Below, one piece after another: positions 11,375 to 21,861 of a stretch of DNA of 64,000 nt. Below the pieces are notes generated by a model, which saw only the letters and a program-made list of their open reading frames with translations, was not told the origin of the DNA and ran no database searches. The position numbers and the translations under genes were made by a program. Positions within the stretch are counted from its first letter, which is position 1; each line of letters opens with the position of its first letter. The DNA is taken from contig JAFEUB010000817.1 of NCBI GenBank assembly GCA_024529925.1, positions 532,001-596,000 on the forward strand, written 5' to 3'. Source of the DNA: Ophthalmolycus amberensis. Its lineage: Eukaryota > Chordata > Actinopteri > Perciformes > Zoarcidae.

Positions 11375-13331
11375 TTTTAGGAGGTAGACGTGTGTAAGCC
11401 TCTCGGAGTCCCTCCACCGGCCGTCCTGCCAGCTGCTGCCGTGCTCCCAGCCTACAGCACCCTGCCTTTAATGCCCGGCTTCCTCGGGGCGCCACACCCG
11501 CCGGCGGCCACGCCCAGCCCTGTCACACACGCACACACTGCCGCCACTGACTGGAACACCTACTACTATGTAAGTAGAGAATATGCACACTCTAATACAG
11601 GTTGTAACACTTTTATTACATCTGTGAGCAGCGGTGGAAAGTAAGTACCGGTAAGTTCATTTACTCAGGTATATATTGAGGTACTTTACCACGCTTTATA
11701 CCTCTACTCCACTACAATTTGAAGACAAATATTGAACTTTTTTACTTTATTTATTTAAAAGCTTTAGTTACTAGCTACTTTGGAGATTTAGATTTTAAAA
11801 AATCAACAAACAAATAAATGATTATAGATTTTTTAATTATAAAACCAAGTCTTCATTTAAAAATGGTATATATTATATCTGGTGTTTCCTGTTTCTATTA
11901 GTATATTTGATCATATTTTAATGAGACGTCTTACTTTGTAAGTCGTAACTGTTTTCTTATATGCCTCCATTTTCATTTGCTGTTGATGCTGTTTACCCAC
12001 TCGGGTGGGTGAGAGGTTATGAGTTGATGAACTGGATAAGAAACCAAAAACAACATTTTTGGCACACAGACTTCTGTTTATTTGTCAAACTGTCCACTAA
12101 CGGTTGCTTGTTTTGTTGTTAATTACTGGATAATGTGACCTATTCAGGTGTCGAATACAAATTAGAATCAGTTACTCGTTGGTTGAACTATAGGGGTGTC
12201 AACGGTTAACTCATAATGGGTTAACCACCAAGATGATATTTGACTGGTTACACATTGCGGTTTACGGGTCGATTTGTTTTGTATCTTAATTTAACATGGT
12301 CAATCGAGCTTTTCACTTCAGAAAGGACGCTTGCACACAGCGTGTCCAGCTGTGTCGCTGTCAGAGCGAATTACAGAGCAGACGACAAAGCAGACAAATG
12401 AGGACTGAAAACGTTTCGAAATGCGACGGCAAAGCTTATTGCGTTAATGAAAAGTGTGCTGGAGTAAAAGGAAAGCGCCTTTTTGAATTTGACGTCATTT
12501 TGCACTTTTTTTCTGGTTAGTTACGGGTCAAATAAACATAAAGTGACATCCTTAGGTTGAACTGCTCATAACCCCGCATGTACTCATTGTTTTGTTTTTA
12601 GACAATCCACAATGTTTGGGACCCGCTGCTGAAGACAATGGAGATAGTAGATCAGTATGTTCTATTCCATGTGTGGCTGGCAATCGAGCCACAGTACAGC
12701 CTTAACTTTGTCCTCATAGTTTAAGGCTGTGAAAACTGTTATGAGAAGAAGAAGAAGAGGAGGAAAGGATTCAGAGGGAGAAAGAGAGCACAATGATGAG
12801 AGCAGACAGCTGAGCTAAGCCTCGCCTCGAGAAAGATTTACATTTTGTTTGTACAGACGGCCTCCGTGGCCCTCGCTCACTGGAGAGAGCCTCATTTAGA
12901 CACAGGATGTTTGCACGAGTCCCATTTTTCCCCATTTCTTCCCAATCTCTTCATTTAGTTTTTCTTCAGTTTTTCAGAGGTTAATCGATGTCGTGATGAA
13001 AACATTGTAATTAAAATAAATGTGTTTTGCTCTCTAAATATTGAAACAGTTCAAAACATAAATATCATACATTTCAATTTGAAGTTTCCAGCATTACAAT
13101 CTAAAAACACGACGTCGGACATGAAAGTGTCGTAGCATGCCGTTTCTTCACCTCTGACTCATCCCTCTCTTCTCACTTCTGTCTCTTCAGAACCAGACGA
13201 GGGGCCACAAGAGGGAGTACCCTCAGCTGGCGGTGCAGGAAGTGACATCATCAGATGGCGCCTACATCGGGCAGCACTCCCAGGGCCTGGGAGGGCAGTA
13301 CGCTGACTACTTTAAGAGAAAGAGGCTCTAG
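1376..13331 (+). CDS. raver2: RAVER-family PTB-binding protein, C-terminal seven exons (partial, 5' end outside window)
   Basis: Raver proteins are nuclear RRM proteins that bind PTB and act as its splicing co-regulators. Seven exons join in frame: 1376-1704, 4951-5059, 6308-6483, 7191-7298, 7708-7809, 11381-11569 and 13191-13331, with TAG at 13329-13331. All have AG/GT borders, and they encode 383 residues plus a partial first codon. Family marks are GDPPKEVRLPSNPYLNLAS in exon 4951-5059, which matches the PPKE...NPYLNLASVLP motif of ravers, and the C-terminus GQHSQGLGGQYADYFKRKRL, which matches the raver C-terminal HSQG...KRKR end. The RRMs are upstream of the window. The middle exons are rich in Tyr, Gln and Ala (YSQYNQAYTQ, QQWYQHYQAQ, YSSYMQAVTQYYSQ). 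The order raver-jak1-ak4 favours raver2 over raver1, although the C-terminus looks closer to raver1 as I remember it. Family call is firm; paralogue is likely but not certain. Confidence 0.85.
2560..4130. repeat. Dispersed repeat with an internal direct duplication, in a raver intron
   Basis: This block in the 1705-4950 intron has the style of a common fish interspersed repeat, with recurring phrases such as AAAATGGCNGACTTCCGG and GGGCGCTATAGAGG. A module of roughly 190 bp occurs at about 2618-2810 and again at 3883-4080. Both copies contain GTTGAGAAGTTATGTGTATT and, further on, ATGATCCAC. No long reading frame or terminal inverted repeat is evident, so the class is left open. Confidence 0.55.
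5866..5985. repeat. Short teleost-type dispersed repeat in a raver intron
   Basis: The stretch containing CAGGCTAGCTGTTTCCCCCT and then ATGCTAAGCTAAGCTAA resembles a repeat I recognise as widespread in ray-finned fish genomes. It lies in the 5060-6307 intron, where nothing else stands out. Family name not assigned. Confidence 0.5.
6484..7707 (+). other. Two raver introns around the 108-bp exon
   Basis: Introns 6484-7190 and 7299-7707. The second opens with a CA run directly after the donor (7299-7316). I see no further gene, repeat family or RNA in either. Confidence 0.6.
8182..8222. repeat. Compound TG/AG microsatellite
   Basis: A short TG run passes directly into a run of about fifteen AG units in a raver intron. 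Confidence 0.9.
9140..10137. repeat. 26-bp minisatellite array with mixed orientation and higher-order units
   Basis: The array is about 1 kb of units built on GTATTAGAATGTAAC followed by TTCTTTACATT (period 26). The core of each unit occurs either as TGTAACTTCTTTACA or as its reverse complement. From about 9600 a larger block recurs: the variant AATGTGAAGAAG is found at 9701, 9883 and 10013, spacings of 182 and 130 bp, which are 7 and 5 units. The left part (9240-9520) is the most homogeneous. Confidence 0.95.
11035..11068. repeat. Perfect 14-bp inverted repeat with 6-nt loop
   Basis: TATAGTAACGAAGT at 11035-11048 pairs perfectly with ACTTCGTTACTATA at 11055-11068. It sits at the right end of the intronic insertion and is probably its terminal hairpin. 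Confidence 0.85.
11342..11373 (+). repeat. (GT)16 tract abutting a raver splice acceptor
   Basis: Sixteen GT dinucleotides end seven bases before the acceptor AG at 11379-11380 of the 189-bp exon. They largely replace the usual pyrimidine tract. Confidence 0.95.
11629..12560. repeat. Fragments of teleost dispersed repeats in the last raver intron
   Basis: Near 11629-11720 the sequence opens GCGGTGGAAAGTAAGTA and continues with ACTTTACC and CTCTACTCCACTACA. This is the style of a very common fish repeat that starts CAGTGGTGGAAAGTAAC. Around 12190-12300 another stretch (GGGGTGTCAACGGTTAAC) looks like a second old element. The rest of the 11570-13190 intron shows nothing I can name. Confidence 0.4.
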
Positions 13332-15320
13332 TATGAACCAAACCACCTTAAAGCCTGAAGCTTATGGAGGGAGGCACACACAGCATCCGCTGGATGTCAC
13401 AGCTCCCTCTAGTGGCCTTTCTATGGCTGCCATTTTGCATCCCTACAGTAGGTATTGAGTTTAATAGAAGTTGGGGTTGCATATGGCTCAAATGAAACAA
13501 GCCATAGTGCTCTTTGATCCTGGCACTTATTTACACACACACACACATAGACACACAAACACAGTGTTGCTTTTATTCAAGCCTTAACTCTTTAACTTAA
13601 ACTGTTGTTTCTCAGTCAATGTTTCAACCGTAATCAAGTAATATTATCTTCTACATTTTTTCTAATATAATGTAAACTAAATAATACTGTATCTGTACGT
13701 ATAAGCTGCTTTTGTATCTGCAGCTAGGTGACCTGTCTTTCTGCCTGCTGAAGCTGTCGTTGGACTGGTCTTACAGTCAGCTGTCTTACTCTCTGTCTCC
13801 TTATAAACTCACGCTTTGATTAGTCAGTCGAACTGACATCTGTTTGTTCCCGCTTCAGTGTCGTTTCTCTTTTTCTGGTATCGCCCAGGTTTCTTTTATA
13901 GTGCGTGTGCGTGTGTGCGTGTGTGTGTGCGTGTGTGTGTGCTGATATGTTGTTTCTGTAGGAAGTGTCAGCCATTTCAATCCCAAGGTTTGGGAGCACA
14001 TCAGGTACAAAAAGGGCCTGAACCAATCAAAGCCCTTAATTGTGGTGACTTTACAATAGCTTCCCTCAATGAATGGACCCTTCTTTATAAAGACTGGATA
14101 GGAAATACAAGGCTGGTGTAAATACAGTGTGTAATACAGAATATATAAAGCCATGCGTAACAGACAATATCACATTTAATGGACCTTCCCCAGCTCTAAT
14201 ATCAGTGTATTGTACGACATGAATGACAGGAAAACTATTGTGTGTCAGATTTTGTATCTGTTATTCTATACCGTTGTATATTTGTAATATAATATAACAA
14301 TATTCCAAGGCAATTTATTAATATTGAATCAAATTGTGTTGACTTAAATGTAGTTAGGTGGTTTGGTTGTTAACATTTAAGCCAAATATTAGGGCACAGT
14401 CCATTCTCTTCTCTACTCTCTTCTATCTGTTGTAACTGCTTTCCTTCCATTTCCAGCTACCATTAAAACATAAAGATTTCAGACCGCAAGTGTGTCCCAA
14501 ATGCATACCACATACTGACTCAAAGTAGGTTTTGAGTTTGGAGTTTGCACTTCAAAAGTGACAAAAGAAAATACACTCAAACTACTCACAAAAAAACCAC
14601 CTGAAATGGAGTCTTCCACAGCTGGAAACAACTGTGATTAATGGTGGCTGGTGGTGAATTGGCATCAGAAACATACAAAAAAACATTACATTTGAGGACA
14701 AACATTTAGCTTTCTCTTTGTGAAGCGGAATTGATTGGATTTGCGTGGCGTACATAATGCACCATGTTCTGTTACTATAAAAAAAGTAACGCTAGTGTAT
14801 TAAGATTAGTTTAATATACTGTATACAGTTGGTATGTAGTATGAGATTGTGACACGGTCTTTATCATTTCAAGGATTGTACGATCTTCAAAATCAAAAAA
14901 CTTGAGCATTTTTGTTATTGTTTGCTCATCACTTGCTACTGTAAAACGCCACTGTGCAGGTTTGTTTTATTTTTTGGGGCGTTGGTAGAAGTGCTGCACC
15001 CTGATTTTAAGTTTTTAGAGAAAACAAACTGGGAATGTTAATATCTTTGCACAGCTGATTTCTTTCCAACTGTTTTTACAAATGATTTTATGTTCTTTGT
15101 GAAAACAGACGTCTTTAGAATGTTTTGTTTGTTTTATTAGAGCAAAGGCTGTGAACTCAATTACACCTATTTTCCAGAGGGTTGGCTTCGTATTTTCATA
15201 CAACAGGACATTGGTTTTTATTTATGTGCACAAACCGGCAATAACTAAGGCTCCTACTACTGTAGAAAATTGAATGTAAGATGTTTATTTTCTAGTGTAA
15301 TATATTCACGCAGGATTTTA

Positions 15321-15330
<10 letters not shown>

Positions 15331-15366
<36 letters not shown>
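15331..15366. repeat. (TA)n microsatellite
   Basis: Uninterrupted TA run of about 18 units inside the presumed raver 3'UTR. Confidence 0.9.
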
Positions 15367-15367
<1 letters not shown>

Positions 15368-18033
15368 TCCTACGTAACAACTCATACGCTTAGTGAAACC
15401 TTTTTTTCCTGCTTGTATGTGTCTTTATCTTCTGCTCATCGGTCGGATTATTCATCACAATGCAGAATATTACGGTACTTGCATCACCATGGCGTCACAC
15501 ACACACACACACACACACACACTGTGAAACCCAATTGGCAGGTGAGATCAGATAATACTGACTCACCGGTTTAGTCCAGATACGTGGTGTGAGTTTCTCA
15601 TCAGTGGGAACAGGAAGTACATGATGTTTACATGTGCAGACACAATAAGAATGAAAGAGTTGAGTGTCAGTGCTAATGTAGAGTGCAGGTACGCTTATTA
15701 AGTACTAATATAACGGCTTAAACTAAAGGGCAATACATAATACCCCTCTATTCTTCATCCCTCTTTGGCGACTACGTTTTCTAACTGTTTTACAGTGACG
15801 TGTTTCATGGTATCACCTTCACTTTGTGGAGAATCATATTTAACATGCAATTGTGACGGCCTTTGAAGCACGCCTCCATAAAATGTTTAACTGAGGATGA
15901 GGACAATACAAAGAAAAAACGAGGAAAGTATTTGCAAGCAAAAATACACAATGTATTGTGCTCAATATTTGTACAAATACAGGCAGTAAAAGGACCAGCC
16001 AGAGTAGCTGCTGATCAAAGCCTCTTTTGTGCCCTTTTTTCCATTGAGTGCCTGTATGTGTGCACATATATAACATAATGACTGGTCACACTTTCTGTTT
16101 TACATTCAATGACTTCCCTCATTTTTTTTAGACAAATTACGTTTTTACCCATAACTGTTCACCTTCTACAGTCATTTTTAAACACGGATATTTCCCACAA
16201 TCTAAATTCAGACAGTTGATGGTGTTCTGCTTTGCCCACTGATCCTGAAACCTAAAACTGAGTTCATATACATCACAAATTATATTAATCTCTTTCCACA
16301 ACCTGCCTGTTTTCAGCCCATTTACTACTGAAGACATTTGTCTTCGAAATCCTGTCACAAATATATAGCTGGGCTTTGTCATTTTTTTAACAAATGTTTC
16401 ACAAACCGGAGTTAATAGTGCACTTGTATGGGAACATTTTCAGATGTGGATTAAAATACATTTGGTGCTCCAGTGAGTATCGTAATGAAGGAATATGTGA
16501 CGTGTCTTTAATATCGTACAACAATGGAGCTCTATAGCAGAGAGGAATAATATAAATTAAGCTTTTGATGCACAGTGCTTATGAGTGTGATCAGTTCATT
16601 ATTCATTTTGGTCCTTTCATGGGAATTCTTGTCAGTAAGAAAATATACACAAACCTATCCTTTAAGTTAACAGAGTATTGCGATAGCATCTTCCAAAGAG
16701 CTGTGTGAGTATACACAGCTTTAGCTTCTGTGAATGAACATTAGCTTTGTCCTGATTCAGAGGATGCCTCCTACAGAGTCTGTATTTCAAAACGGAATAC
16801 TTCATTGAGCAATGGATCAAGTGGGCTTTACACCGGCAACAGACATTGTATCTTTTTTTTATCTGAGTTTGGAGGACACAACAGGTGATCGAAGTTTCTC
16901 TGCAGGTTTTTTCTTTTTTTCTTCAATATTCAAGAAATTGATGTGGCGAGCAGTTGCTTGCATCACATGGAGTGGATCAATAAAAGAAGCCGGTGCAGGA
17001 TGTAAATAATTAAGGACAGGAATGAATACCGCTGTTGGTTTCCTGCTAGAAGCCTGGCCATGTTCTGTACACAGAGAGTGGCATGTAGATAAAGGCTCGA
17101 TATTGTTGAGCTTCAATGTTCACACTTGACCTAGAAAACAGCACTTTGATGAAAGATCTCTGGTGTCGGATGTGGAGTTCCTCCTCTGTCGATGTTGTGA
17201 GCAGAATTAGTCTTCATTCTGGTCTTCATTCAGTTTCTCGTCTTCGCTGTTTCACCGGTTGCGATGTGATGTCGTGCACCAGTGCGTTATTCCTCTCTCT
17301 AGGAGTGTTTTTGTTATCTAGGCTACTCTGCAGAGATGTTATGGTGTTCACATAGATAACGAATCTAGAGATATTTCCTATGAATCTGGCACATCGCATC
17401 AAAGTGCAGTTGAGGCCTTGGTATAACACTGAACGGATAAGTTATTATCAAAGGAGGCAGCCCCTGAGTTGGGACACAGCTAATGCCACGAGAAGAACAA
17501 ATTGACGCTTTTTGTCATTTCTTTACATAACCTACACTTTACCATCTCTTCTCATGGCTAACTGCTGTCATTCAATCACCTTTTTGTTTTTAAATACGAG
17601 CCTTTAGTTTTAGTAGTTTGTTTTCACAGGTAATTTTGTAGCTGTGCTGCAAGTCCCAAATAATCAGCTTTTCTCGATGCACATTTGCATGTCTGTCTCC
17701 AAATCTTTAGAGTCTTAAGTCTCAATTGTGTGTTTCTCAACAAAGGACTACTTCTTTGTATATATCAAATGATAGATATATCTTTTATTTAACTGATGTT
17801 GCGAAATTATCTTTGAAAACTGCCTCCAACAGTTTGAGTGTGATAGTATAAAATAACTGGGGAAGAAAACATGTTTTTATATCTGTTGTGGAGAATGTAA
17901 TGTAGAAGCCTTTCTTTATTGGGGGAATGTTGAGTGTTGGGACTGATGGAGCAAGTGGTTGTATCTACGGTATATTAGGTTTCTGTGCGTCTGGTTCCCC
18001 GATATTAACACAGCACAAACAAGCCTGCATACG

Positions 18034-18074
18034 CACGGGAGGGAGGGGGAGGGGGGGGGGGGGGGGGGGGGGGG
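18034..18074 (+). repeat. G-rich tract with an uninterrupted 24-G run
   Basis: CACGGGAGGGAGGGGGA is followed by 24 consecutive G (18051-18074). It is on the sense strand of the raver 3'UTR and so could form RNA or DNA quadruplexes. Exact length in an assembly is unreliable for such runs. Confidence 0.9.
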
Positions 18075-18909
18075 ATGTTGCAGGTCATCTTAACCAGCCA
18101 ACTGCAGTTCAGGATGAGTCTGTTTCTGTGTAAACGCAGCCTCAGCTTATTTGTGTTGGTCTTTAGTTGTTAATAGAAATATTTTGACATGAGAATACAG
18201 TTGTTTTTATTTTTGGAGAGTGTTCATTAACATCAGACAATACAATCGTTTTTGTAGTCTTGTGTCGTTTAGTTGTGATTATTATTTTGTTGTATAGCTG
18301 AATCTATACATCTATATCATTTTTCTGTTTTTGTGTAAACAGAGCCGACTATAAGCTTCAGTGCGTTGCCATTGTACCAGTATGTATTCTGCATATTACA
18401 CACGGTCAGTGGTGAGACTGGACTTTGCAATAGTGTGTGTGTGTGTGTGTGTGTTAATCACAAAGCTTGGCAATACTGAAGTATCTCTGATTTTCTGACA
18501 CATATTAATGGCGATAGATAAATCTAGATTTGCCATGCTTCTTCCTTTGTAAACAGTTTCTTGCTTTTCAAGTATGTGGATTTTTTTTCTGACCTGAAAT
18601 ATACTGTAGATTTTGCAAGAATTTTATACACAATGACATTGCTATTATATTACTGTGAATAAGGTATTTCTAGAACAATTTTAGCATGCGTACTTACAGC
18701 TGTAATATATAGAACTGTTTTCAGTTGTTGATTATATAATACATTTTGGACTGACAGAGACAAAACACAAGCATTGATTTTATTTATTTCATTGTGGATT
18801 TATGGATACTTTTACTTTCCATAATTCATACTCTTGTCTTATTTTTGGAAAATATATAAATATTTATTTTCTGTTGTTTGAGCAGAAGGAATTGTCTTTT
18901 ACATTCCTA

Positions 18910-18915
18910 AATAAA
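18910..18915 (+). terminator. Poly(A) signal, raver
   Basis: AATAAA followed within about 20 nt by a CA and then T/GT-rich sequence (TTTGTCTTCTGCC). It is preceded by AT-rich 3'UTR sequence and is the best candidate end of the raver transcript. Confidence 0.6.
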
Positions 18916-19386
18916 ATGTGGACTGCAGCGCAACTTTGTCTTCTGCCTTTCTGCGAACATTCACAGTAAAAGCCGTCCATTTATGTGAAACACAACTGAC
19001 CATTTCTGGAAATGGAGATTTTATGGAGCATGTTGACTGATGGATTTAAGACAGAAAAAAAAGCCTGTGCTTAATCCATTTCACATACTCTCAGACAAAC
19101 TATACTTTCGTAAATGTTCTGGTATTGGAGGATTACTAAGAAAATAGTAAAAAACCATAGTATGGCATGTCAAAAAAGTTGTAGTATAGTATGCCAAAAA
19201 AGTCATAGTATAGTAAGTCGAAAAATTCATAAAAAAATAGTATGGTATGTCAAAAAAGTCGTATAGTATGTCCAGAAAAGTCGTAGTATAGTATGCCAAA
19301 AAAGTCGTAGTATAGTGACTATACTACGACTTTTCTTGACATACCATACTGTTTTTGTTATGAATTTTTCGACTTACTATACTATG

Positions 19387-19463
19387 ACTTTTTCCGACAC
19401 AGTATACTATGACTTTTTCAACACAGTGTTGAAAAAGTCATAGTATACTGTGTCGGAAAAAGT
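19387..19463. repeat. Perfect 38-bp palindrome with 1-nt centre
   Basis: The arms 19387-19424 and 19426-19463 are exact reverse complements around A19425. It lies within the A/T-rich array. A second, less perfect foldback is centred on 19317, with 17 exactly paired bases on each side. Confidence 0.95.
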
Positions 19464-19964
19464 TATGGTTGAGAAATGTTGAAAAAAATAAGTCATAGTA
19501 TGTTGAAAAATGTTGTATAGTATGTTAAAGAAAGCTTTTTTTTAAAAGTCATAGTATATGGAAAAACATTTAATAAATCATAGTATATTGGGTCTAAAAA
19601 AGCCCTAATATATTATGTTGACAAAAGCCATAGTACGTCCCAAAAAGTCCTACCATAGTATGTCATAAAGGGGCATAGTATAGTACGACAAATGAGGTAC
19701 AGTATGGCAACGATTCTTAGTAAATTACATCAGTCATCGTATTTCATAAAAATGTCCCAAAAAGTAAAGGTTCATTTTGTAAGTCAGAAAATAGTCATAG
19801 TATAGTCTGTCACAAAGTAGAAGAAAAATGTAATAAAGCACATTATAGTACGTCATATAAAGTTATAGTATATCAAAGTCAAAAAAGGCATAGTAAAGTA
19901 AAAACAAAGTAGGAAGTCAATATTTTGAATTTGGACTGACACATGGAACACAACATACATTGAT

Positions 19965-19974
19965 TTTATTTATT
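19965..19974 (-). terminator. Candidate poly(A) signal, jak1
   Basis: TTTATTTATT on plus reads AATAAATAAA on minus, about 1.9 kb beyond the jak1 stop. I found no other AATAAA or ATTAAA on the minus strand between here and the stop at 21862, only a TATAAA variant near 20350. Confidence 0.45.
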
Positions 19975-20867
19975 TTCTCATTGTGTATTTATGAACACTT
20001 ACTTTCCACAAGTCAGTTTCATCTTGTTTTTGAAAAATATATATATTTCTTGTCTCTTATTTTGAGCAGAAGGAATCGTCTCTCACACCCCTAAATAGAA
20101 GGTGGACCGAAGCCTTCACAGTAAAAGCCAAACAGCTACACGTTTGTTGAAATCACGAAAAGCTTTTGACTGAATAGGATTTTGCTACTTTTGCCATCTG
20201 ATGGATATGAAATAGAAGAAACCCTCTGCTCAAACCACTCCACATACACACAGACAAAACAGTTTGATAAATGTTCTGGCATATTGGCGGATTAAAAAGA
20301 ACCTTACAAATAAAATGCACATACATAATCATAACTGTCACTGGAAGAATTTATATGTATATGTAACTGAAATAAATGAAGATAAAATGCCATGTGCATA
20401 GTCAATGATTCTTCTTCCTTGTGTACCGATCTTTCGTCCGTCCATTCACAATCAGCAACAATGGCAAGTGGCTCTTTTTTTGTGTGTATATATAGCATAT
20501 AGACATTTCATGAAGCATTAAGGAGAGGAAAGTAGTGAAGAGATACTGCCCTCAAGTGCATCTCACAGGTGGTACTCTTCATTTCTCCCTCCTCCACTAA
20601 CAAGTTACTAAGTGCTGTGGATTAATCAGATGCATATAGTTCTTAATCAAAGATTGTTACATTTAAAGAACCGAACTTGATTCGAGATTATAAACCGAAC
20701 CACCTCAAACAATCAGAGGATCTTAACACAGTGCAAAGGATGAACCCACACGATGTCTATGATTAGAGAGACCAAACTAACAGAAAAGATGCAACTCAAA
20801 CAGCATCTTTACAGAGAAAGTATTGTCATTTGTGTCTGGTCGCTTTGGAGGCTCCCCCGCTCAAAGT

Positions 20868-21045
20868 AATTCATCTGTGGATTATTTTCTCGGTTAATTG
20901 GTCTATAAAATGTCTGAAAATGGTGAAACATGCCCGTCACAGCTTCCAAAAAGCTGAAGCGCGAGGTCTTCAAATTGTTGCTCGTACTAAACGAGCAGTC
21001 TGAAACTGAGAAAAGCAGAAATATCTCATAATTGGGAGGCTACAA
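20868..21045. repeat. Teleost-type dispersed repeat (TGGTCTATAAAATGTC family), copy 1
   Basis: TTAATTGGTCTATAAAATG and then GAAAATGGTGAAACATG match a repeat common in fish genomes. Related copies lie at about 41688-41880 and 44455-44660. It falls in the presumed jak1 3'UTR. Confidence 0.5.
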
Positions 21046-21698
21046 CCAATGACAGAAACACAGTGAAAAGGAACATGGCTCACTGGTCGCTGGCTGTGAT
21101 TAAAAGCTGGTTCTTAGAAACAGAAAATCTATCACGGACCACTCCACGGCTAAAAGAAATACAAATCAGGTGAGTTTCTCCCAAACAGGAGTCCATGAGA
21201 CAAGCAGTTGACATCTTCAGCATCTGTATTAATGCAGATGTATCCATCCATCCATCCAAGAAATCATCAACATGATTCATCAGTAATCCACTCCGTGTCC
21301 GTCACAAAGAGGGCCGGCACACAACTGTGTGTAAGCCGGCTTTAAACGGTCCTTTCTCTGCTCTCCATCTGTCAAGCGTTCATCAGTGAGAGAGCGATTA
21401 TCAACCTCACATGATCATAAAGGCCTTTGGCGCAAATTATAATGGCAGGCCAGTCCACGCGAGGCTGACATTTCTGGCAATGCAGAGAGTTAAATCTCTT
21501 AGATACACTTGGAAGTCCATTGTAGGTTACACGGTCACATTAAGCATGGGCTAAGGTCACAAGATTTACTCGTTTCATCCAAAATACTGAATTAAAATGA
21601 GGAAACAGAACAGTTTGGTAAACATAAAAAATAAAAAACGTCAAAAATGATGGCAGACTAAAACGACAGGATTAAACGTCTTTTCATGGTTGTGGAAG

Positions 21699-21704
<6 letters not shown>

Positions 21705-21733
<29 letters not shown>
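21705..21733. repeat. (TA)n microsatellite in jak1 3'UTR
   Basis: TA run of about 14 units, 130 bp beyond the jak1 stop on the minus strand. Confidence 0.9.
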
Positions 21734-21740
<7 letters not shown>

Positions 21741-21861
21741 ATGAAGGAGTGATGCTTTGTGTCTCGCAGATACTGATCTGGAGTCAGTTTTTGCGGTTCA
21801 CATCTGGTGCCGAGTCTGCAAGCAAAAGTCCTTCCCGGAGGCCCGAACAGTGTGAGGCGGT

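Larger units (their letters stand above)
13332..18932 (+). other. Raver 3' untranslated region (probable extent)
   Basis: After the stop at 13331 no further plus-strand exon is visible, and the first well-formed poly(A) site is at 18910. This gives a 3'UTR of about 5.6 kb if no earlier site is used. AATAAA at 16979-16984 and ATTAAA at 14462-14467 are possible earlier sites. The region holds GT, TA and AC microsatellites (13905-13941, 15331-15366, 15499-15523, 18434-18454) and a G-run (18051-18074). It is AT-rich, with no coding signal on either strand. Confidence 0.55.
18744..20298. repeat. Locally duplicated block flanking a palindromic A/T-rich array
   Basis: A block at 18744-19136 matches one at 19929-20298 along its length with many substitutions. 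Shared points are TTGGACTGACA, CATTGATTTTATTTATT, TTTGAGCAGAAGGAAT, CACAGTAAAAGCC and AAATGTTCTGG. Between the copies (19139-19928) lie diverged repeats of AGTATAGTATGTCGAAAAAG in both orientations. The plus-strand AATAAA of copy 1 (18910) reads CTAAATAGAA in copy 2. The minus-strand AATAAATAAA is kept in both. Confidence 0.85.

Noticed and set aside
13858..14154. Open frames of 87-99 codons on both strands after the raver stop
   Set aside because: They run through a GT/AC microsatellite in the 3'UTR and have no recognisable protein features.
15863..16382. Open frames in the raver 3'UTR region, both strands
   Set aside because: Short, AT-rich, mutually overlapping, no splice or domain support for a separate gene.
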